Assembly (NCBI RefSeq): GCF_025345615.1
Contig: NZ_JAODWD010000008.1
Span: 50,618-114,617 of the forward strand
Direction: 5' to 3'
Length of the DNA stretch: 64,000 nt
From: Mycobacterium deserti
GTDB taxonomy: Bacteria > Actinomycetota > Actinomycetes > Mycobacteriales > Mycobacteriaceae
Both the position numbers and the translations under genes were made by a program. Below are positions 34,023-41,597 of the stretch, one piece after another. Positions within the stretch are counted from its first letter, which is position 1; each line of letters starts with the position of its first letter. Under the pieces are notes generated by a model. That model ran no database searches. It worked only from the letters and a program-made list of their open reading frames with translations, and had not been told where the DNA came from.

Positions 34023-34846
34023 GCGGCGAACTGGCGGACAAGGTCGCCGTCATCACGGGTGGGGCATCGGGTCTGGGCGAGGGCCTGGTTCGGCGGTTCC
34101 ACGCCGAAGGGGCCAAGGTGCTGTTCGGCGACATCGACAGTGAGGCGGGTGCGGCATTGGCGGCCGACCTCGGCGCCAACGCTCGGTTCATCGAGACCGA
34201 CGTGTCCGACATCGAGCAGGTGGGTCGACTGGTGTCGACCGCCGTCGAGGATCTCGGCGGGCTGCACGTCATGGTCAACAACGCGGGCGTGTCCGGCAAG
34301 ATGTTCCTCAAATTCCTCGACGACGACCTCGCCGATTTCCACCACGTGATGGCCGTCAACGTGCACGCCGTGATGGCAGGTACGCGTGACGCCGCACGGC
34401 ACATGTCGGAACACGGTGGCGGATCGATCATCAACCTGACATCGATCGGCGGGATTCAGGCCGGCGGTGGTGTGATGACTTACCGCGCGTCTAAGGCTGC
34501 GGTCATTCAGTTCACCAAGTGTGCCGCAATCGATTTGGCGCACTGGGAAGTTCGGGTCAACGCTATAGCCCCCGGCAACATTCGCACCGCAATCGTGCGC
34601 AAGTCTGCGACGGGAGAAGACCTGGAGCGACTCGAACAGTTCGAGGAGAAGATCCGAGCGCAGATGCGCAACGACCGTCCCCTGAAGCGGGAGGGCACCG
34701 TCGAGGACGTCGCCGAAGCCGCACTCTATCTCGCCACCGACCGCTCGCGGTACGTCACCGGAACGGTGCTGCCCATCGACGGCGGCACGGTCGCGGGCAA
34801 GGTGATCGTGCGCAAGGAGAAGAAGGTGGACGCCGCCGGACCGTGA
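34019..34846 (+). CDS. SDR (3-oxoacyl/alcohol dehydrogenase type)
   Basis: A 275-residue SDR. Motifs are VITGGASGLGEGLV, NNAGVSG, NLTSIGGIQAGGGVMTYRASK with Ser, Tyr and Lys, and IDGGTVAG near the end. An Asp after the second strand (LFGDID) suggests NAD as cofactor. It closes the operon that starts with mhpC or the LLM gene, just before a TetR gene on the same strand. Substrate unknown. Confidence 0.87.
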   Translation: MSGELADKVAVITGGASGLGEGLVRRFHAEGAKVLFGDIDSEAGAALAADLGANARFIETDVSDIEQVGRLVSTAVEDLGGLHVMVNNAGVSGKMFLKFLDDDLADFHHVMAVNVHAVMAGTRDAARHMSEHGGGSIINLTSIGGIQAGGGVMTYRASKAAVIQFTKCAAIDLAHWEVRVNAIAPGNIRTAIVRKSATGEDLERLEQFEEKIRAQMRNDRPLKREGTVEDVAEAALYLATDRSRYVTGTVLPIDGGTVAGKVIVRKEKKVDAAGP

Positions 34847-34899
34847 TTCCTTTAAATCAGTCGCTTGACTTAACAGGTGTGACCGGGTTCACTGGAGGA

Positions 34900-35553
34900 G
34901 TGACCACGGCCAGAACTGTGCGGACCGAGCGAGCCAGCATCACGCGAGAGGCCATCCTGGCCGCGGCGGAGCGTCTGTTCGCCGAGCACGGCGTTTACGC
35001 GGTGTCGAACCGCCAGGTCAGCGAGGCGGCCGGGCAGGGAAACAACGCTGCCGTCGGCTATCACTTCGGCACCAAGGCCGACCTGGTGCGCGCGATCGAG
35101 CAGAAGCACCGCGTCTCGATCGAACGGCTGGTGTCGGGGATGGTCGCCGAGGCAGGCGAATCCACCGACCTTCGTGACTGGGTCGCATGCCTGGTGTGTT
35201 CGCTCACCGAGCATCTCGCCCAGATCGGCAACCCCACGTGGTACGCGCGTTTTGCCGCGCAGGCCCTGGCCGATCCCGAGTACCACAAGATCGTGGTCAA
35301 GGGCGCGCTCGAGTCGCCGTCGGTGCAACAGGTCGTCCACGGCATCACCCGATGCCTACCGGACCTGCCACCTGCGGTGGTCACCGAGCGCAACATCATG
35401 GCGCGCAACCTGATGGTGCACACGTGCGCGGACTTCGAGCGTGCCTTCGCCGAAGGCGCGGCCATGCCGAGGACGAACTGGAGTGCCGTGGGCACCAGCC
35501 TGATCGACGCGATCGTCGGCATGTGGCGGGCCCCCGTCTCGGAGCATCCGTGA
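34900..35553 (+). CDS. TetR-family regulator
   Basis: About 217 residues. The DNA-binding part is ITREAILAAAERLFAEHGVYAVSNRQVSEAAGQGNNAAVGYHFGTKADLV, unusual in the insertion GQGNNAAVGYHFG that is typical for one TetR branch. The start is uncertain: GTG 34900 touches GGAGGA, while GTG 34879 gives seven more residues. The preceding 53 bases include AGTC-GCTT-GACT around 34860, a small inverted repeat. It lies one base before the ferredoxin-P450 operon on the same strand, so it probably controls that operon. Confidence 0.88.
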   Translation: MTTARTVRTERASITREAILAAAERLFAEHGVYAVSNRQVSEAAGQGNNAAVGYHFGTKADLVRAIEQKHRVSIERLVSGMVAEAGESTDLRDWVACLVCSLTEHLAQIGNPTWYARFAAQALADPEYHKIVVKGALESPSVQQVVHGITRCLPDLPPAVVTERNIMARNLMVHTCADFERAFAEGAAMPRTNWSAVGTSLIDAIVGMWRAPVSEHP

Positions 35554-35554
35554 C

Positions 35555-35749
35555 ATGAAATTGACCGTCGATCAGGACAAGTGCGTTTCGTCGGGCCAAT
35601 GCGTGCTCAACGCGACCGACCTCTTCGACCAGCGCGACGACGACGGTGTCGTGCTGCTGCTCAACGACAGCCCATCCGCCGACCAGACCGAGGCTGCCCG
35701 CAAGGCCGCAGCGGCCTGTCCGGCGCTCGCCATCCACATCGAGGAATGA
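35555..35749 (+). CDS. 3Fe-4S/4Fe-4S ferredoxin, P450 partner
   Basis: A 64-residue ferredoxin. Cluster ligands are in DKCVSSGQCV and in the C-terminal CPALAI; the second Cys of a standard 4Fe-4S motif is missing, so a 3Fe-4S cluster is expected. Small ferredoxins of this kind are encoded next to actinobacterial P450s and give them electrons. The P450 ATG follows ten bases after its stop. The ATG is one base after the TetR stop. Confidence 0.93.
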   Translation: MKLTVDQDKCVSSGQCVLNATDLFDQRDDDGVVLLLNDSPSADQTEAARKAAAACPALAIHIEE

Positions 35750-35758
35750 CACCAGTCC

Positions 35759-37000
35759 ATGTCTGACACGTTGACGTCCAACACCGACGAGGCCACCGCC
35801 GACATCCCCGAGTATCCGATGGAGCGTGACACGCGTTGCCCGTTCGCGCCGCCACCGCAGATGCTCGCGATGGGTGAGTCGAAACCACTGTCGCGCGTAC
35901 GGATCTGGGATGGCAGCACGCCGTGGTTGATCACCGGTCACGCGGTGGCCCGCGAGCTGTTCGCCGACTCGCGGGTCAGTGTCGACGACCGTCGCGAAGG
36001 TTTCCCCCACTGGAACGAGCACATGCTCTCCACCGTGAACAAGCGACCGCGGTCGGTGTTCACGTCCGACGCGGAGGAGCACACCCGCTTCCGCCGGATG
36101 CTGTCCAAGCCCTTCACGTTCAAACGGGTCGAGGGCCTGCGCGCGACCATTCAGAATGTCACCGATGAGTGCATCGACGCGATCCTGGCCGGGCCGCAGC
36201 CCGCGGATATGGTCAGCAAGCTCGCCCTGCCTGTGCCCACGCAGGTCATCAGCGAGATGCTGGGCGTCCCTTACGAAGACCACGAATTCTTCCAGCATCA
36301 CGCCAATGTCGGCCTGGCCCGGTACGCGAAGGCCGAGGACGGCCAGAAGGGCGCCATGGGCCTGGCGCAATACCTGATCAACCTCGTTCAGACGAAGATG
36401 GAGAACCCGTCCGAGGACGCGGTGTCCGACCTGGCCGAACGCGTCAACGCGGGCGAGATCAGCGTCAAGGAGGCCGCGCAGCTGGGCACCGGCCTGCTCA
36501 TCGCGGGCCATGAGACGACCGCCAACATGATCGGCATCGGCGTCCTGGCGCTGCTGGAAAATCCCGAACAGGCAGCGGCGCTGCGGGATTCCGACGATCC
36601 GAAGTTCATCGCAAACGCGGTCGAAGAACTGATGCGCTACCTGTCGATCATCCAGAACGGCCAGCGCCGCGTCGCGACCGAGGACATCGAGATCGCCGGC
36701 GAGACCATTCGCGCGGGTGAGGGCATCATCTTGGACCTCGCGCCGGCGAATTGGGATAGCCGCGCGTATCCCGAGCCGGACAAGCTCGACCTGAGCCGCG
36801 ACGCCGGCCAACAGCTCGGCTTCGGCTACGGCAGGCACCAGTGCGTCGGTCAGCAGCTGGCCCGCGCCGAGCTGCAGATCGTGTTCCACACCCTGCTGCG
36901 ACGCATTCCCACGATGAAGCTGGCGATCCCGCTCGACGAGGTGCCGTTCAAACACGATCGCCTCGCATACGGCGTCTACGAACTTCCGGTGACTTGGTAA
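35759..37000 (+). CDS. Cytochrome P450
   Basis: A 413-residue soluble bacterial P450. The I-helix oxygen motif is AGHETT (249-254), the ExxR is Glu290-Arg293, and the heme loop is FGYGRHQCVGQ with Cys362. The style resembles CYP105/107-like enzymes. It should hydroxylate a hydrophobic substrate using the ferredoxin encoded directly before it. The operon continues with an amidohydrolase, two M24 proteins, a crotonase, a CoA-transferase and an SDR, which suggests hydroxylation followed by cleavage and CoA-dependent degradation. Confidence 0.95.
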   Translation: MSDTLTSNTDEATADIPEYPMERDTRCPFAPPPQMLAMGESKPLSRVRIWDGSTPWLITGHAVARELFADSRVSVDDRREGFPHWNEHMLSTVNKRPRSVFTSDAEEHTRFRRMLSKPFTFKRVEGLRATIQNVTDECIDAILAGPQPADMVSKLALPVPTQVISEMLGVPYEDHEFFQHHANVGLARYAKAEDGQKGAMGLAQYLINLVQTKMENPSEDAVSDLAERVNAGEISVKEAAQLGTGLLIAGHETTANMIGIGVLALLENPEQAAALRDSDDPKFIANAVEELMRYLSIIQNGQRRVATEDIEIAGETIRAGEGIILDLAPANWDSRAYPEPDKLDLSRDAGQQLGFGYGRHQCVGQQLARAELQIVFHTLLRRIPTMKLAIPLDEVPFKHDRLAYGVYELPVTW

Positions 37001-37045
37001 CGCCACCGAAAAACCCTAATCCACAGCCTGATTGGAGTACCGACG

Positions 37046-38215
37046 ATGTCTACACCAACCGCTACGCTCTACCCTGCTGAGGGTTGGGGCGCACCTAAGA
37101 ACCGCCACGGTCACGCCAGCGGAGGTGTGGCGGGTCTGCCCGCCGACACCGAGATCTTCTCGGCCGACAACCACATCTCGGTTGCCGATGACATCTTCTA
37201 CGAGCGCTTCCCGGAAGAGCTCAAGGGTGCCGCACCGCGCATCTGGTACGAGGACGGCGCATACATGGTCGGCATGATGGGCAAGGCCTGGACCGGTGGT
37301 GACTTCGGTCGCGTGCTGATGCAGTACGACGACCTCGCGGGCGCCGCGTCGAACAACATCGAGGCCCGTATCCGGGAGCTCAAAGAGGACGGCATCGACA
37401 AGGAACTGGCGTTCCCCAATGCGGTCCTGGCGCTGTTTCACTACCCGGACAAGGCGTTGCGCGAGCGCGTGTTCCGTATCTACAACGAGCACATCGCCGA
37501 TCTGCAGGAGCGCAGCAAGGGTCATTTTCACGGCGTCGGCCTGATCAACTGGTGGGATCCGAAGGGCACCCGCAGCACGCTCGAGGAACTCAAGTCGTTG
37601 GGTCTCAAGACGTTCCTGTTGCCGCTGAATCCCGGTAAGGACGATGAGGGCAACATCTACGACTACGGCAGCACCGACATGGACGCGGTCTGGGACGAGA
37701 TCGAAGCGTCCGGCGTGCCGGTCAGCCATCATATCGGCGAGACTCCGCCCAAGACGCCGTGTCAACACAACAGCGTCGTGGTCGGCATGATGGTCAACGT
37801 CGACTCGTTTCGCGAGCAGTTCGCGAAGTACGTCTTCTCCGGCATTCTGGATCGTCACCCGACGCTGAAGATCGGCTGGTTCGAAGGCGGGATCGCCTGG
37901 GTGCCCACCGCTTTACAGGATGCCGAGCACATGCTGGCCTCCTACCGGCACATGTTCAACCATGAGCTCGAACACCCGGTGCAGCACTACTGGAGCAACC
38001 ACATGAGCGCATCGTTCATGGTCGATCCGCTGGGCCTCGAACTCATCGACAAGATCGGCGAGGACAACGTGATGTGGTCGTCGGATTATCCGCACAACGA
38101 GTCGACGTTCGGCTACTCGGAGAGGTCGCTGAAGACCGTCGTCGACGCCGTCGGGCCCGAAGCCGCCACCAAGATCGTCAGCACCAACGTCAAGAATTTC
38201 CTGGGGATCTCGTGA
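37046..38215 (+). CDS. Amidohydrolase-2 family TIM-barrel protein
   Basis: A 389-residue metal-dependent hydrolase or decarboxylase of the ACMSD/amidohydrolase-2 type. Probable metal ligands are Asp and His in SADNHIS, His in SHHIGE, and Asp in SSDYPHNES near the C terminus. GGAG lies eight bases before ATG 37046. Members of this family decarboxylate or hydrolyse ring-cleavage products. The window ends in the start of a second gene whose N terminus reads VDDHIVEP and belongs to the same family. It is followed, with a four-base overlap, by an M24 protein. Confidence 0.88.
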   Translation: MSTPTATLYPAEGWGAPKNRHGHASGGVAGLPADTEIFSADNHISVADDIFYERFPEELKGAAPRIWYEDGAYMVGMMGKAWTGGDFGRVLMQYDDLAGAASNNIEARIRELKEDGIDKELAFPNAVLALFHYPDKALRERVFRIYNEHIADLQERSKGHFHGVGLINWWDPKGTRSTLEELKSLGLKTFLLPLNPGKDDEGNIYDYGSTDMDAVWDEIEASGVPVSHHIGETPPKTPCQHNSVVVGMMVNVDSFREQFAKYVFSGILDRHPTLKIGWFEGGIAWVPTALQDAEHMLASYRHMFNHELEHPVQHYWSNHMSASFMVDPLGLELIDKIGEDNVMWSSDYPHNESTFGYSERSLKTVVDAVGPEAATKIVSTNVKNFLGIS

Positions 38216-39480
38216 CAGCGACGTTCGCGCACTCCGCGGGATCGGCGCTGATCGACATCCCGGACCTGCCGGACCGGGCTCGTATGTACCGCGAGTGCGG
38301 CGCCCGGCTTCGGGACTCCATGCGGGAAAGAGGCGTTGGCGCACTCGTGCTGCTGGGTAACGGAAACGTGGTTTACGCGACCGGCGTCAGCTGGCCGCTG
38401 TTGGACGCCGGGCTCTCCCACGTCGAGCGTCCGGTGGCGATCGTGCTGGCCGACGATCCGCACCCGCACCTGTTCATGCCGATGCGCGAGGGGTCGGCCG
38501 CCGAAAGCGAAGTGCCCGCCGATCACGTGCACGGACCGCTGTACCTCGAGTTCGACGAAGGTGTCGAGCATCTGGCCAAGGTGCTGGCCGACCTCGTGCC
38601 GGCAGGCGCGACCGTCGCGGTCGACGAGTTGACCGGCGCCATGCGCCGCGCCCAGACCCGGCTGTTCCCTGCCGGACCGCCCTCGGACGCGGCGCAGGTG
38701 GTCGGGCCGGCGAAACTGGTCAAGACGCCCGACCAGATCGCCTGTATCCGCAAGGCGTGCCGTATCACCGAAGAAGCCGTCGTCGACGTGCAGAAGTCGC
38801 TCGCCGCCGGCGTCCGGCAGATCGACCTGTCGGCGCAATTCGTCAGGCGGGCATTCGAACTCGGTGCGACGGCCAACATGCTCGAGGCCATCTGGCAGGT
38901 GATGCCGAAGTCGAAGGCCGAAGGCACCTGGACCACAACCGGAGACCTCGCGCTGCCGCTGCTGACGACCGAGCGCGAACTGCAGCACGGCGACGTCCTG
39001 TGGACCGACGTCAGCATCACCTACCAGGGTTACTGCTCCGATTTCGGTCGCACCTGGAAGGTCGGTGACGAAGTGTCGGACCGGCAGCACGCGCAGTTCG
39101 ACAAGTGGCGCTCGATCCTCGACGCCGTGCTGTCGGTCACCAAGGCCGGTGCGACGTGCGGCGACCTCGCGCGTGCGGCGATCGCCGCCAACGGGGGGAA
39201 GAAGCCGTGGCTGCCGCACTTCTACCTGGGCCACGGAATCGGCACCAATGCGGCCGAAATGCCGATGATAGGAACCGATCTCGGCGAGGAGTTCGACGAC
39301 AACTTCGTCTTCCCCGCAGGCATGGCACTTGTGCTCGAGCCGGTCGTCTGGGAGGACGGCACCGGCGGTTACCGCAGCGAGGAGATCGTCGTGATCACCG
39401 AAGACGGCTATCAGTCCATCACTGATTACCCCTACGCGCCCTATGGTCGCGACCTGATCGGCGGTTCCAATGGGCACTGA
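38212..39480 (+). CDS. M24 metallopeptidase-like protein, intact metal site
   Basis: A 422-residue protein of the creatinase/aminopeptidase P fold: N-terminal domain to about 165, then the pita-bread domain. All five metal ligands are visible: Asp266 (TDVSIT), Asp277 (CSDFGRTW), His341 (GHGIG), Glu376 (LEPVVW) and Glu390 or 391. GTG 38212 overlaps the amidohydrolase stop. It could cleave a C-N bond as creatinase does, an X-Pro peptide, or something unlike either. The next gene is a second, degenerate M24 protein starting inside this one's last 11 bases. Confidence 0.87.
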   Translation: MTATFAHSAGSALIDIPDLPDRARMYRECGARLRDSMRERGVGALVLLGNGNVVYATGVSWPLLDAGLSHVERPVAIVLADDPHPHLFMPMREGSAAESEVPADHVHGPLYLEFDEGVEHLAKVLADLVPAGATVAVDELTGAMRRAQTRLFPAGPPSDAAQVVGPAKLVKTPDQIACIRKACRITEEAVVDVQKSLAAGVRQIDLSAQFVRRAFELGATANMLEAIWQVMPKSKAEGTWTTTGDLALPLLTTERELQHGDVLWTDVSITYQGYCSDFGRTWKVGDEVSDRQHAQFDKWRSILDAVLSVTKAGATCGDLARAAIAANGGKKPWLPHFYLGHGIGTNAAEMPMIGTDLGEEFDDNFVFPAGMALVLEPVVWEDGTGGYRSEEIVVITEDGYQSITDYPYAPYGRDLIGGSNGH

Positions 39481-40612
39481 GATCCTTCCCGATCCCAAAG
39501 CGCTGCGCAGCGGACGGCGGGACCGCGTGCTGGCGCAGATGGCCGCCGCCGACATCGACATCCTGGTGCTCGGCCGGCAGGCCAACGTCCGGTACGTGAC
39601 CGGTGCGCCGCAACTGTGGGTTGCGGGCACCAGGCCCTTCGGACCGATCTGTGAGGTGGTCCGCTCGACCGGCGAGATCCACCTCAACAGCACCTGGGAC
39701 GAGGGCATCCCGGACGAGATCAGCCACGACCATCTCTACGGGCTCGCATGGAACCCGATGACGCTGATCGACGTGCTGGGGAAGCTGCCGGGCGCGGCGA
39801 CTGCGCGCCGCGTCGGAACCGACTCTCTGACACCGACGTTCGCTCAACTGCTGCCGATGGCGTTCCCCAACGCCGAACTGGTCGATGCAGAGCCCGAGTT
39901 GCGGGCGGCCAGGCGGATAAAGACGGCCGACGAGATCACGGTGCTGCGCGGCGCGTTCGGAGTGGCCGAGCGTGCGCTCGACGCCGCACGTGCGGAGCTG
40001 GCCCCTGGAGTCACGGAGCAGTCGCTGACCGGTGCGCTACTTGAGGCAATGGCCGCGGGCGGTGTCACCACACCTGCTACCCAGGACGGCGCCTGGATCA
40101 CGCCGAAGGACCATTCGTGGCGGCGCGGATCGATCGACGGCCGGGTTGCCGACGGCGACCTGGTCGCGCTGTCGGCGGGTGCGTTGGCCGACGGGTACGT
40201 CGGCGAAGTCGGCCGGACCTGGCCGGTGGGCGAGGCCGCGGACGTCGCAGAAGTGCAGGCTCTGTTTCGGCGCTCGAATGAGCTGTGGGAGCGCTTGATC
40301 GACGCGTGTCGTCCCGGCGGGGTCGCCAGCGATCTGTTGCAGGCGTACGAGGCGGCAGGCGAGCCGCTGCCCGCGACACCCGTTGCGCACGGGTTGGGCC
40401 TCGGGTTCGATCCGCCGGTCGTCTCGGCGGACTTACCTGCCACCTGTGCTCAGGAGCGGCTGGAGCCGGGCATGGTGCTGGCGGTCACCGGATATGTGTG
40501 GCGGGCAGGCATCGGGGCGGTGTTCACCAGGGACGCGGTGCTGATCGGAGACGACGGCGCCGAGGTGCTCACCTCGAGCCCGACGTACGGGGCCGTCGAG
40601 GCGACGGCCTGA
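39470..40612 (+). CDS. M24-fold protein with degenerate metal site
   Basis: A 380-residue homologue of the previous protein. The fold motifs are kept (GEVGRTW, AHGLGLG), but four of the five metal ligands are changed: Ser235 and Glu246 at the two Asp sites, Thr340 at the first Glu and Asp355 at the last; only His307 remains. It is therefore probably not a metallopeptidase by itself. A pseudoenzyme partner of the protein at 38212, forming a heterodimer, is the simplest idea. Start ATG 39470, in frame overlap of 11 bases with the upstream gene. Confidence 0.82.
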   Translation: MGTEILPDPKALRSGRRDRVLAQMAAADIDILVLGRQANVRYVTGAPQLWVAGTRPFGPICEVVRSTGEIHLNSTWDEGIPDEISHDHLYGLAWNPMTLIDVLGKLPGAATARRVGTDSLTPTFAQLLPMAFPNAELVDAEPELRAARRIKTADEITVLRGAFGVAERALDAARAELAPGVTEQSLTGALLEAMAAGGVTTPATQDGAWITPKDHSWRRGSIDGRVADGDLVALSAGALADGYVGEVGRTWPVGEAADVAEVQALFRRSNELWERLIDACRPGGVASDLLQAYEAAGEPLPATPVAHGLGLGFDPPVVSADLPATCAQERLEPGMVLAVTGYVWRAGIGAVFTRDAVLIGDDGAEVLTSSPTYGAVEATA

Positions 40613-40646
40613 GCCGGCGTCGCGCAGACGAGGAGCAGTCGACTCG
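40610..40646 (+). repeat. Intercistronic repeat, weaker copy C
   Basis: From the TGA of the M24 gene the spacer reads TGAGCCGGCGTCGCGCAGA and continues CGAGGAGCAGTCG. It resembles copies A and B and the short GCGAGGAGC sequences at other gene borders. Its GAGGAG lies eight bases before ATG 40647 and probably acts as ribosome site. Confidence 0.4.
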
Positions 40647-41597
40647 ATGCCGTCAGGCGAACGTCCGTCACCCGAGGAGATCGTCCTCTACGACAAGGAC
40701 CCGGACACCAAGATCGCGACGATCACGTTCAACCGTCCCGAATACCTGAACGCGCCGACGTCGGCGGCCAGGTTGCGGTATGCGGATCTGTTGCGCGCGG
40801 CGACCGTCGACGACGACGTGAAGGTCGTGGTGATTCGCGGCGTGGGGGAGAACCTCGGCAGCGGGGCCGACCTGCCCGACTTCATGGCCGGTGACGACGA
40901 TGCGCGGTTGGCCGAGTTGCGGGTCGACGACCAGGACGTCACCTATCCGCCGAAGGAGTCGTTCCGCCACGGCGCGACAATGGGCCAGTGGTACGCCAAC
41001 GTCGCGGCGGGTAACCGGGCGCTGCAAGAGCTCAAGAAGATCAGCATCGTCGAAGCCAAGGGATATTGCTACGGCTGGCACTTCTACCAGTGCGCCGACG
41101 CCGATCTGGTGATCTCCAGCGACGACGCGCTGTTCGGTCACCCGTCGTTCCGGTACTTCGGTTGGGGCCCGCGGATGTGGACCTGGGTGATGACCATGGG
41201 ACTGCGACCATTCCAGGAGATGGTGTTCACCGGTCGCCCGTTCACCGCCGACGAGATGTTTCAGTGCAACTTCCTCAACAAGGTGGTCGCTCGCGATCGG
41301 CTCGAAGACGAGGTCGCCAAGTATGCACACGCGTGTGCGCGAAACCGGCCGACCGACAGCGTGTTCCAGCAGAAGATGTTCTTCGAGGTGGTCAAGCAGT
41401 TTCAGGGCGAGTACATGGGCAGCCTCCTGTCGGCGATGTTCGAGTCGATGGGCGGCGCGGCCCGTCCCGACGGCAACGACTTCATGCTCGGCGACGCGAT
41501 CGACGCGGGTCTGGCCGACGCGGTCAACGACAACGACGACAAGTTCCCGCCGGAGTTCCGGCTGAGCAAGAAGAACAGAGAGAAGAAGGACCGGTAG
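40647..41597 (+). CDS. Long crotonase-fold protein without catalytic Glu pair
   Basis: A 316-residue crotonase, about 50 residues longer than usual because of an insert near residues 80-120 and a charged C-terminal tail. The oxyanion region NLGSGADLPDF and GYCYGWHFY is present. The Glu144 and Glu164 positions hold His145 (YGWHFYQCAD) and Ser167 (FGHPSFRYF). It is not a normal hydratase. Many Trp, Tyr and Phe residues surround the pocket (WGPRMWTWVM). Its stop overlaps the GTG of the double CoA-transferase by one base, so the two likely act on the same thioester. Confidence 0.83.
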   Translation: MPSGERPSPEEIVLYDKDPDTKIATITFNRPEYLNAPTSAARLRYADLLRAATVDDDVKVVVIRGVGENLGSGADLPDFMAGDDDARLAELRVDDQDVTYPPKESFRHGATMGQWYANVAAGNRALQELKKISIVEAKGYCYGWHFYQCADADLVISSDDALFGHPSFRYFGWGPRMWTWVMTMGLRPFQEMVFTGRPFTADEMFQCNFLNKVVARDRLEDEVAKYAHACARNRPTDSVFQQKMFFEVVKQFQGEYMGSLLSAMFESMGGAARPDGNDFMLGDAIDAGLADAVNDNDDKFPPEFRLSKKNREKKDR

